NCBI RefSeq assembly: GCF_026460885.1
Contig: NZ_JAOVZW010000011.1
Location: 62,001-126,000 of the forward strand
Length of the DNA: 64,000 nt
Source of the DNA: Chryseobacterium formosum
GTDB lineage: Bacteria; Bacteroidota; Bacteroidia; Flavobacteriales; Weeksellaceae
Reading direction: 5' to 3'
Numbering within the stretch: the stretch's first letter is position 1; the number at the start of each line of letters is the position of its first letter. Under the pieces are notes generated by a model, which ran no database searches, was not told the origin of the DNA, and saw only the letters and a list, made by a program, of their open reading frames with translations. The translations under genes were made by a program, and so were the position numbers. Shown here in pieces: positions 44,396-52,500 of the stretch.

Positions 44396-45669
44396 AACTC
44401 CTCAACCGATCTCTTCTCCACCTCATGTCTTGGCTATTGCTTATCATAAGTCTTTGGTCGGTCGTGTTTTATTTTAATATGCTCGACGAAATTAAAGACA
44501 GTGTAGATGAAGAGCTAGAAAATTACAAACGACAGATTGTTTCCAGAGCCGAAAAAGACTCTACGATTTTGCATCAGAAAACGTTTGATGAAGGTTTTTT
44601 TTCGGTAAATCCTATCAGTAAAAAAGAAGCGCTGCATTTTAAAGATACCTACGAAGACACAGAAATTTACGCCCAGGATGCCGATGACGAAGCTCCTGAA
44701 CTGGAACCTGTGCGGGTTTTAACGACAGTTTTTGAACAGAATGAAAATTTTTATGAGCTGAAAATTTTCAACAATATGGTGGAAGAAGATGACCTTGTAA
44801 AAGAGTTGCTTTGGGATGCCGCAGGTTTGTATGTACTTTTGATTTTCAGCATTTTAGTCATCAACAATTTGGTGCTTCAAAAATTGTGGAAACCATTCTA
44901 CGATTTACTTTATGACTTAAAAAATTACCGTCTTGGAGCTGGAAAAAACTTCCCGAAAGCAGAGACAAAAACCAAAGAATTTTCAGATTTGCAGGATGCC
45001 GTGACCACGCTTTTGGATTACAGTGAAAAAACGTACGAGCAACAAAAAGAATTCATCGGAAACGCTTCTCACGAACTTCAAACACCTTTAGCAATTGCCA
45101 TCAGTAAGCTCGAACTGTTGATGGAAAGGGAAAATTTCACCGACAATCAGGCAGAAAAAATTGCGGAAATTTTAGAAATTATAGAAAGACTGGTTCGTCT
45201 CAATAAATCACTTTTACTATTAACAAAAATTGAAAATAAACAGTTTTTTGACAATAAAGAAGTTTCAGTAAACGAAATCGTCACTAAAAACATCACCGAT
45301 CTTGAAGATATTGCCGATTTCAAAGAGGTTAAAATTTCATCTAAAGAAAATGCAAAACTTTCAGTAAATGCCGATTCAGCTTTGATTAATATCATAGTTT
45401 CCAATCTTCTGCGAAACGCTATTTTCCACAACATCAAAAACGGAAAAGTGGAAGTTGAAATTTCTGAACATTATTTAATAGTAAGAAACACAGGAGTTCC
45501 GAAAACTTTAGAGCAGGAAAAAATCTTCACAAGATTCCAGAAAAATCAACAAAATCAATCAGGAACAGGTTTGGGATTGGCGATTGTAAAAGCGATTGCT
45601 GAGTTGTATGGATTTTCTGTTTCATATGAATTTAAAAATGAAATGCACGAATTTAAAGTGAAGTTTTAG
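44392..45669 (+). CDS. Sensor histidine kinase
   Basis: A 425-residue membrane kinase. Two helices (about 12-30 and 140-162) frame a periplasmic sensor domain of about 110 acidic residues. The HisKA domain has the phosphorylated H227 in FIGNASHELQTPLAIA, and the ATPase domain has NLLRNAIFHN (N box) and GTGLGLAIVKAIAELYG (G2 box). No HAMP domain is obvious. It overlaps the regulator by 4 bp. An 18-copy 7-bp repeat starts seven bases after its stop. Confidence 0.95.
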   Translation: MKLLNRSLLHLMSWLLLIISLWSVVFYFNMLDEIKDSVDEELENYKRQIVSRAEKDSTILHQKTFDEGFFSVNPISKKEALHFKDTYEDTEIYAQDADDEAPELEPVRVLTTVFEQNENFYELKIFNNMVEEDDLVKELLWDAAGLYVLLIFSILVINNLVLQKLWKPFYDLLYDLKNYRLGAGKNFPKAETKTKEFSDLQDAVTTLLDYSEKTYEQQKEFIGNASHELQTPLAIAISKLELLMERENFTDNQAEKIAEILEIIERLVRLNKSLLLLTKIENKQFFDNKEVSVNEIVTKNITDLEDIADFKEVKISSKENAKLSVNADSALINIIVSNLLRNAIFHNIKNGKVEVEISEHYLIVRNTGVPKTLEQEKIFTRFQKNQQNQSGTGLGLAIVKAIAELYGFSVSYEFKNEMHEFKVKF

Positions 45670-45675
45670 AAGTTG

Positions 45676-45801
45676 GAAGCTAGAAGCTAGAAGCTAGAAG
45701 CTAGAAGCTAGAAGCTAGAAGCTAGTAGCTAGAAGCTAGAAGCTAGAAGCTAGTAGCTAGAAGCTAGAAGCTAGAAGCTAGAAGCTAGAAGCTAGAAGCT
45801 A
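45676..45801. repeat. 7-bp tandem repeat (GAAGCTA), 18 copies
   Basis: GAAGCTA is repeated without gaps for 126 bp, with GTAGCTA variants at two units. It lies entirely between the kinase stop and the next promoter. The copy number is likely to vary by slippage. It is followed by a short ACTTTTT triplication near 45811. Confidence 0.95.
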
Positions 45802-45846
45802 GGCAAAATTACTTTTTACTTTTTACTTTTTACCAAAAAATCCAAA

Positions 45847-45903
45847 TTCCCACTTCTTTCCAGATTTCTTCCCAAAATTTTCCCGATTCGTGCTGTTGAT
45901 TTG
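45847..45903 (+). promoter_or_regulatory. Response-regulator binding repeats (four) and -7-like box
   Basis: TTCC starts at 45847, 45858, 45869 and 45880, four direct copies exactly 11 bp apart. TTGATTTG (45896-45903), one mismatch from TAnnTTTG, follows 16 bp after the last TTCC and ends five bases before the ATG. This is the same geometry as the regulator's own promoter at 43679-43713. Confidence 0.65.
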
Positions 45904-45907
45904 CAGT

Positions 45908-46654
45908 ATGAAAACACTGAAACAGATTTTAATACTCGGAACTATTCAATTTTTGGGATGCTTTTTAGCAATGTCACAAACTTCATCTAAACCCGTAAAG
46001 GTTTCTCATGCAGAACCCATTTTTCAGGATTTGGTGAGAGATCTCGGAGCCAGAAAAGGTGAAAAAGAATTCAACATAGGAGCCGATTTTTCAAACACAA
46101 AAAATTACAGAGAAAACGGATATTTGGCGGAATACGAATTTGCTCCCATCAACCGATTAGGTCTTGAAGTAGAAACCGATTTTTCATTTTTCAGTCCAAA
46201 AAACGGAACAGCAAAAGAACAAATTCCCGGAAACCGTTTAGATGGAATCCGGTTTTCTGCGCAGTATTCTTTTTTTGTTTCAGAAAAGGCTAAAACTTCT
46301 CTAGCAATTGGTTATACACAGGTTTTAGAATTTAATGATTTTAAAAATTATGGTAAAGGAAAATTCATTACGGGATTAACGTACAGTCCGTTTTTTGTGG
46401 CGGCGAAAAGATGGGGTTCAAGTATTCATACTTTGGTTTATACTTATCCTGCCATTCAGCACGAGTTTGGAGAAAATGGAACTTCGGTAGATTGGGAAAT
46501 CAACAGTTCTGTGATGTATACACTTCCTAATACAAGTCATTTTATTGGCGTGGAAGTGAATAAGGAAATCAGTCACGGAAAAATGGCTGTGACTTTACGA
46601 CCACAGGTTAAAATCAAGCTGGATTCTCATTTTGCGGTAGGCGTTGTCACATGA
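45908..46654 (+). CDS. Outer-membrane barrel-like protein, truncated by a stop codon
   Basis: A 248-residue exported protein (signal peptide ILILGTIQFLGCFLAMSQ) starting with HAEPIFQDLVRDLGARKGEKEFNIGADF, followed by alternating amphipathic strands that suggest a small beta-barrel. Family function is unknown. The TGA at 46652-46654 interrupts a frame that continues for 20 sense codons (IPLNHDHENNSSFFRLVYEP) to a TGA at 46715. GGA in place of TGA would give a natural end, so a one-base nonsense change is likely. Loss of the final strand would probably impair membrane insertion. The start at 45908 places the ATG correctly behind the signal peptide and the -7 box. It is probably a target of the adjacent two-component system. 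Confidence 0.75.
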   Translation: MKTLKQILILGTIQFLGCFLAMSQTSSKPVKVSHAEPIFQDLVRDLGARKGEKEFNIGADFSNTKNYRENGYLAEYEFAPINRLGLEVETDFSFFSPKNGTAKEQIPGNRLDGIRFSAQYSFFVSEKAKTSLAIGYTQVLEFNDFKNYGKGKFITGLTYSPFFVAAKRWGSSIHTLVYTYPAIQHEFGENGTSVDWEINSSVMYTLPNTSHFIGVEVNKEISHGKMAVTLRPQVKIKLDSHFAVGVVT

Positions 46655-46735
46655 ATTCCTTTGAATCATGATCATGAGAACAATTCTTCTTTTTTTAGAT
46701 TGGTGTATGAGCCTTGATTTTTTTAATACATTTTT

Positions 46736-46867
46736 GGTTAGACGCAAGGGCGCAAGTGTTTTTTTTATCACATCAAAATTTAAGTCGCAAGGATTTTATC
46801 AGAGATAAAATTTGAACTCTCGCAGATTTTGTTGATAAAGCTGATCTAAATAATTTGCTAAATCTGT
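46736..46867. repeat. Dispersed GCAAGGATTTTATCAGAG repeat, copy A
   Basis: The stretch with GCAAGGATTTTATCAGAGAT, then AAAATTT and ACTCTCGC, recurs in the same orientation at 47489-47601, on the other side of the cupin gene, and more loosely at 42145. Confidence 0.75.
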
Positions 46868-46901
46868 ATTATGATTGTCAGAATGTAAAATAAGCAGCCA
46901 C

Positions 46902-46968
46902 TTTGTCATTCCGTAGGAATCTATACGGTTTTATTCTCAGTGTGTTGAGATTCCTACGGAATGACAAA
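46902..46968. repeat. Perfect 21-bp inverted repeat (GTCATTCCGTAGGAATC type)
   Basis: The arms 46902-46922 and 46948-46968 are exact complements containing GTCATTCCGTAGGAATC, with a 25-bp loop. It could fold as a strong hairpin or be a REP-like element. The 378-bp gap 46655-47032 otherwise holds the lost tail of the barrel gene and repeat copy A. Confidence 0.85.
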
Positions 46969-47032
46969 CAAACTGTAAAACAAGGTTATTTTAAGTAAGG
47001 AAATTCATTAATTGTTTAATCAGTATGAAAAA

Positions 47033-47461
47033 TTACTTTAAGTCTTTTTTTATCACCAAATATTTCAAATCAGTTGTTCCTGCATTACTGATTCCATGCT
47101 CTGAGTTGGGCGGACAATACAAACTTGTATTCGGACCGACTGTTTTTGTTTTTCCATCAAGATAAAAAGTTGCTTTTCCTTCCAGAATGTAAAAAAATTC
47201 TTCTTCGGGATGACGGTGTGGAGCGTGTGTAGATTTTCCGGGCTCTACAATACTCATTTTCAAAGTGTTTTCTTCGGTAAAATTTTTATCTCCAAAATAA
47301 TATTGATATCCAACTTTTGTCTTTGTGGCTTTTGAAACATCAAATTCATTGACACAATTTTCAATGGTGTAATTGATTGGTTCTTTGGTTTTCTGTGCAT
47401 TTATCATCTGTTGAAACAGAATGCATATTAGTATTGCGGTAATTAATTTTAGTCTTTCCAT
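47033..47461 (-). CDS. Secreted cupin-domain protein
   Basis: A 142-residue exported cupin (signal peptide ITAILICILFQQMINAQ). The conserved barrel has the metal-binding H-x-H-x-E motif in HAPHRHPEEEFFYILEGKATFYLDGK and the second motif PPNSEHGISNAG. The sequence suggests a metal-dependent enzyme or a binding protein; the substrate cannot be inferred. It is on the minus strand within an otherwise plus-strand regulon and is bracketed by two direct copies of the GCAAGGATTTTATC repeat, so it may have been inserted as a unit. Confidence 0.85.
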   Translation of the reverse strand: MERLKLITAILICILFQQMINAQKTKEPINYTIENCVNEFDVSKATKTKVGYQYYFGDKNFTEENTLKMSIVEPGKSTHAPHRHPEEEFFYILEGKATFYLDGKTKTVGPNTSLYCPPNSEHGISNAGTTDLKYLVIKKDLK

Positions 47462-47488
47462 AGTATGTAATGATATGAAAAATATTGG

Positions 47489-47601
47489 TTAAACGCAATG
47501 GCGCAAAATTTTTCTTTATAACTTCAAACTGTAAGGCGCAAGGATTTTATCAGAGATAAAATTTATACTCTCGCTTATTTTATTAATCTGCTAAATCTGT
47601 C
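47489..47601. repeat. Dispersed GCAAGGATTTTATCAGAG repeat, copy B
   Basis: It shares CGCAAGGATTTTATCAGAG, AAAATTT and ACTCTCGC with copy A in the same orientation. A fragment of the ACCATTAAG-arm element (47659-47679) follows. The 300-bp gap 47462-47761 contains no gene. Confidence 0.75.
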
Positions 47602-47708
47602 TGATCAGCGAGAGACAAATTCTGAAGAAATTTATTTCTCTTAATTAAAATTCACAACTTAATAAATCTTAATGGTTTAAAAATACAAATGCTCGATTTA
47701 AAATCCTG

Positions 47709-47748
47709 TTCCCAAATGTTTCCAGAATCATGTCGGAAATTAGCTGTA
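47709..47748 (+). promoter_or_regulatory. Response-regulator binding repeat before the PepSY-like gene
   Basis: TTCC at 47709 and 47720 again form an 11-bp direct repeat, and the segment TTTCCAGAATCAT is identical to the site before the response regulator. A weak -7-like TAGCTGTA is at 47741-47748. Confidence 0.55.
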
Positions 47749-47761
47749 TAAAATTTACATT

Positions 47762-48208
47762 ATGAAAAATTTAATTGTAGCCATCAGCATTTTAGGTTTA
47801 AGTTTTAACCAGCTTTCAGCACAGGATATTCATCAGAATGAAGTTCCGTCGGTTATTTTAAACCATTTTCAAAAGTCCTTCCCAAAAGCTTCAGACATTG
47901 ATTGGGAAATTAAAGGTAATCTTTATGAAGTGGAATTTGAAACCGGATTTTTAGGAGATGATCATAAAATTCTTTATTCAAGAGATGGGAAAATGGTCTT
48001 TCATGAAGAAGAGATTGCCAAAAACAATCTTCCGAAATCGGTTTTAGCCACCATCAATAAGTATTATTCAGGATACAGAGTGGATGATGTAAAACGAATT
48101 TCCGACAATGGAAAAATAATGTACAAAGCCGAACTGAAAAATTATTCTACAGAATGGAAAGTTGTTTTTGACGCTCAGGGAAGAATTCTGCAGAAAAAAG
48201 AAGATTAA
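47762..48208 (+). CDS. PepSY-like (DUF2874) secreted protein
   Basis: A 148-residue periplasmic protein with signal peptide (IVAISILGLSFNQLSAQ) and two PepSY-like alpha-beta repeats: VPSVILNHFQKSFPKASDIDWEIKGNLYEVEFE and LPKSVLATINKYYSGYRVDDVKRI...YKAELKNYSTEWKVVFDAQGRIL. Such proteins often accompany flavobacterial two-component systems and may be sensors or targets. Together with the DUF2490 gene (which starts 1 bp after its stop) it forms a unit likely under control of the same regulator. Confidence 0.85.
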   Translation: MKNLIVAISILGLSFNQLSAQDIHQNEVPSVILNHFQKSFPKASDIDWEIKGNLYEVEFETGFLGDDHKILYSRDGKMVFHEEEIAKNNLPKSVLATINKYYSGYRVDDVKRISDNGKIMYKAELKNYSTEWKVVFDAQGRILQKKED

Positions 48209-48209
48209 G

Positions 48210-48964
48210 ATGAGGAGATTTTCCAGTGTTTTAGTATTACTTTTTTTAGGGTTAAATCTTTCTGCACAGATCAGTCCGCCGGGTTTGGGACATTCCAAAA
48301 CGGCGAGCTGGTTTGCTGCGGGATTTAAACAAAAACAGAATAAAAAATAGCAGTCGATGACGTATTTGGGAATGGGAAGAACGAGTGGAAATTCTTTAAA
48401 CCCAATTGAAAAACCAGCCATTTTTGCTCTCAATCAGGAATTTTACCATCAGTTGAAGAACAATCTTAAATATTCTTTTGCTTTAAGTTTGAGAGATCAA
48501 AAAGAAATAATTCCTTCCAACGGAAAAACGGTTGATCAACAGGAAATCAGGTTGTACGGAAGATTATCTTATGCTTTTAAAAGTAAAAAATTCAAAATAA
48601 CACCGACTTTCAGACAGGAATTCAGAAAATTTTTCGCTCCAAAAAGTCTCGAAGATGCAGAATCTTTTGCCTTAAGAACCCGACTTCGGTTGCAGTTAAG
48701 TATCGGTTTAAACCAAGATGCTTCCAAAAAACTGATTTTAAGTTCTGAACAATTATTTTCAACAGAAAAAGACGCGCTTTCAAAAGAATGGAGTGATTTG
48801 CAATATCATGAAAGCCGGTTTTAGCCTATTATTCTGTAACGCCAAAAAATTCTTCAGTGACTTTTGATATTGGTTATATGAATAATCTTGTGGGAGGAAA
48901 TCATCCGTATGATGTGAACTATCTTGCGCTTGATTTGATGTTTAATGGGAGGAGAAGGGAATGA
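48210..48964 (+). pseudogene. DUF2490 family outer-membrane protein, disrupted
   Basis: The reading frame begins MRRFSSVLVLLFLGLNLSAQISPPGLGHSK, a signal peptide and typical DUF2490 start. It hits a TAG at 48348-48350 after KQKQNKK, then continues in the same frame as TYLGMGRTSGNS...NQEFYHQLKNNLKYSFALSLRDQ to a TAG at 48822-48824. The expected ending (YYSVTPKNSSVTFDIGYMNNLVGG...) is in another frame and stops at 48964. So it has one in-frame nonsense codon and one frameshift. The intact product would be a beta-barrel. Whether the lesions are real or sequencing errors cannot be settled here. Confidence 0.8.
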
Positions 48965-49009
48965 AATTTTGTATATTTGGAATAATTGAAGATTCTAAAA
49001 AAAATTACC

Positions 49010-49498
49010 ATGAAAGAAATATTAATTGCTATTTCACTTTTAGCTATAAAAAACGGGGAGCAAAATCACTTTCTCACAAAAATACAGATTCAAAACCAAT
49101 GGCTAGGATTTGATTCTGCGAATAGCGAGAATATTACTGAAGCGGAGAAAAAACTAAATATAATTCTGCCAGAAGACTATAAAAATTTTCTTAAAATTAC
49201 AAATGGATTTTCTGCTCCGGATTCCGTCGAGCCGACCTTTATGAAGATTGAAGAGATCGACTATTTAAAAAACGTAGATGAAGGGGCTATTAATGCATAT
49301 CAGCTACCCGAACTTAAAAATAGTATCCTAGTTGGAGGAAAAGATGAAGAACAATATTTTCTTTTAATCCCACCCAAAGATAAGGATGCCAAATGGAAAT
49401 ACTGGAAATTTGCAAATTGGATGGCAGGCGAACATGAATTTGAAAATCTTGAGAGTTATTTCAAAAATGTTTTAGATTTTTGTACTAATAATGAATAA
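49010..49498 (+). CDS. SMI1/KNR4 (SUKH) family protein
   Basis: A 162-residue protein. The region TEAEKKLNIILPEDYKNFLKITNGF is the standard start of a SUKH domain, followed by an acidic strand, LVGGKDEEQYFLLIPPKD and FANWMAGEHEFENLESYFKNVLDF. It lies 93 bp upstream of the large helicase. SUKH proteins are immunity factors in toxin systems; whether this one belongs to the helicase module is open. I take the ATG at 49010; the frame is open back to a TTG at 48986. Confidence 0.82.
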   Translation: MKEILIAISLLAIKNGEQNHFLTKIQIQNQWLGFDSANSENITEAEKKLNIILPEDYKNFLKITNGFSAPDSVEPTFMKIEEIDYLKNVDEGAINAYQLPELKNSILVGGKDEEQYFLLIPPKDKDAKWKYWKFANWMAGEHEFENLESYFKNVLDFCTNNE

Positions 49499-49518
49499 TT
49501 TATGTCGGACAAAACCAT

Positions 49519-49549
49519 TTTGTCAATATCTGTTTTATTTCTAAATTGC
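49519..49549 (+). promoter_or_regulatory. Candidate promoter of the helicase gene
   Basis: TTTG (49519-49522) and TAAATTGC (49542-49549) are 19 bp apart, a partial match to the Bacteroidetes promoter pattern, 43 bp before the helicase ATG. Confidence 0.3.
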
Positions 49550-49591
49550 ATTATCTCCCAAAAAAGAGAGTGACAATCACAAAAAACATTT

Positions 49592-52500
49592 ATGAATCAG
49601 ATTATTCCCTTTGACTTACAGATACAGCACAGCCCATATTTCAACTATACTTTTTGTTTAAACCAATATCCTTTTCTTCAAAGCATTGCTTTCAGAGACG
49701 TGACTGAAGATTTTGAAAATCTCAATCTTCAGATCACTTCATCTTTAGGTTTATTTGAAAAATACGATGTTTATATCGATAAAATCAAGGCAAATGCACT
49801 GTACAAAATCTCGCTTTTCAATTTTGTCTTTGATAATGCTTTGCTGAAAAGACTAACGGAAAAAGATTTAGATCAGATAAAAATTCAGGTTTTTAAAGAC
49901 GGTGAATCGATTTATGAAAAAACTTTCAGCATCGAAGTGCTGCCGATGGATTATTTCGGTGGATTACAGTCGTATCCTCAACTTCTGGCTTCGTATGTTC
50001 TTTCAAATAATACTTCGCTGTACAAACTGAAAGCCGATGCGATTGATATTTTAGCGAGAAATAAACTCACGCCGTCGTTTGAAGGCTATCAGCAAAAAAG
50101 CAAGGAAAGGGTTTTGCAGATGGTTTCGGCGATTTACAAATCCATTCAGAATCTGGATTTAATTTATAGTGCGATGCCGCCAAGTTTTGAGAAGAACGGA
50201 CAAAGAATCAGACTTGTAGACACTGTTTTGGAAACAAAATTCGGAAACTGTATTGATATTTCCCTTTTGTTTGCAGCTTGTCTGGAAGCGATTGATCTCA
50301 ACCCCATTATCGTGGTAACGGAAGGTCACGCCTTTGTCGGAGTATGGTTGGATGATCAGCGGTTTGACGGAATGGTTAACTTTGATCAGGCAGCAATCTC
50401 CAAAAGAATTGCTTCGGGAATAAAGGAAATTGCTTTAATTGAATCAACAAGTCTTTGCAGAGGAAGCAACATTTCGTTCAAAGATGCGATGAATTCTGCT
50501 GAAACCCAACTGATGGATTCTTCAAGATTTCTGTTGTCTTTAGATATTAAAAACGCACGGTCGGCGGGAATTTCTCCGCTCCCACTTCTGAAAAATGAAA
50601 CGGTAAATACTCAGGATTTCAGTTCAATTCAACACTCAACGAAACTCGATCAGGATTTTGATTTGGGAACGCAGTACGATGACCTCGAACTGACGGATTT
50701 TTCAAATTTAACCAAACAAAAAGTCTGGGAAAGAAAACTGCTCGATCTTTCGCTCAGAAACAACCTTCTGAATCTGCGCTTTACCAAAAGCATGCTCCAG
50801 TTGATCGATACGAAAATCAATGTGCTCGAAGACAGCCTCGCCGACGGAAAATCTTTCACCATTCATCCCGACAACAATCAGGCGGTTTTGAGAAAATACA
50901 GTTTGTACAGCGAACCTTTACATCAGTCGCAGCCGCTTTTTAAACTCGCTGAAGATGAGTTTAAATACAACCGACTTTTAACGTATTATCATCAGGATGA
51001 CCTCGACAATATTCTCACCAACCTTTACAGAAGCGCAAAACTTGCCGAAGAAGAGAATGGAAAAAGTACGCTGTATTTAGGAATTGGATTATTAAAATGG
51101 TTTGAACCTAAAAATAAAGACGTTCCACGATTGGCTCCGATCTTATTGATTCCTGTGGAGCTGTCGAGAAAATCGGTAAATTCTAAATTTACGCTTCGAA
51201 GCCGTGAGGAGGAAACCATGATCAATATTACGCTGCTGGAATATTTAAAACAGGAATTTAAACTCAATATCAACAGCCTCGAAAATCTTCCGATGGACGA
51301 ATCGGGCGTTGATGTTCCGAAAGTTCTGGCGATTATCAGAAATGCCGTTCTGAACCTAGAAGGTTGGGATGTTTTGGAGCAGTTGGTTTTGGGAATTTTC
51401 TCTTTCAATAAATTGATTCTTTGGCAGGATATTTCAAAATATTCCGAAGAAATTCAGAAATCTTCGATTGTGAAAAGTCTGATTGACGGACGTTTGACGG
51501 GAACTTTGGAAAGCGTGGAAAATGACGCAGAAAGTCTTGAAAATATATCAGCGTCTGAATTGGTTTTGCCAATTTCGTCCGATAATTCTCAGTTGAATGC
51601 CGTAAAAAATGCCAATCTTAACAAAAGTTTCATCCTTCACGGACCTCCGGGAACGGGAAAATCGCAGACGATTACCAACATCATTGCCGATGCTTTGTCG
51701 AATGATAAAAAAGTGCTTTTTGTGGCTGCTAAAAAGGCCGCTTTGGATGTGGTTCACCACCGTCTGGAAAACATTGGTTTGGGAGCATTTTGTCTCGAAC
51801 TGCATTCCAATAAATCTAAAAAGTCGGATGTTCTGAAGCAGTTTGAAAGAACGTTGGAAGTTCCGAAATATAAAATCAATGCCGATTACAACGAAGAAGC
51901 AAAACGGCTCGACGAGCGCAGAAAAGAACTTGGAAAATATGTGAATGACCTTCATCAGAAATTCCCTATTGGCTGGAGTTTATTTGATACGATTGCCTTT
52001 CTGGAAACCAATCACGTACAGGCCGATGAACGTTTCCACATCAATTTTCCTTTGGAAAGTGCCGATGTGTTCAACTGGAATCAGTGGAAAGACTGGCTCA
52101 TTCCCTTTGCATCGATTGTGCAGAAAATCGGTCAACCTTCGCTTCATGCTTTACGGCCGATAAAAACTTCAAATCATCAGTTTGAAAATAAAAACCTGAT
52201 TCTCTCGGCGATTTCTCAGTTTAATGAAAAGAAAAATGCAGCGGAACAGATTAAAAAGCAGTTCCAGCTCGAGGAAGTTTCCAATGCGGACAGTGTGGAA
52301 ATCCTTGAGTTTTTAAAAGATAATCCTGTAAAATCCGGTTTGGTTGATTTGGTTTTTAACGAAGGTCAATTGAATTTATTTAAGAATTGGATGACGCAGC
52401 AAACGCAGTTTCAGCAAATTGAAAGTCAGATAACATCGAATTTTAATTCGTCCATTTTAAATATTGATTTTGCTTCATTAAAATTGTTGTGGAATCAGGC

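Noticed and set aside
45676..45801. 7-bp repeat as coding microsatellite of the kinase
   Set aside because: The kinase ends at 45669 after a complete ATPase domain, so the array is outside the gene.
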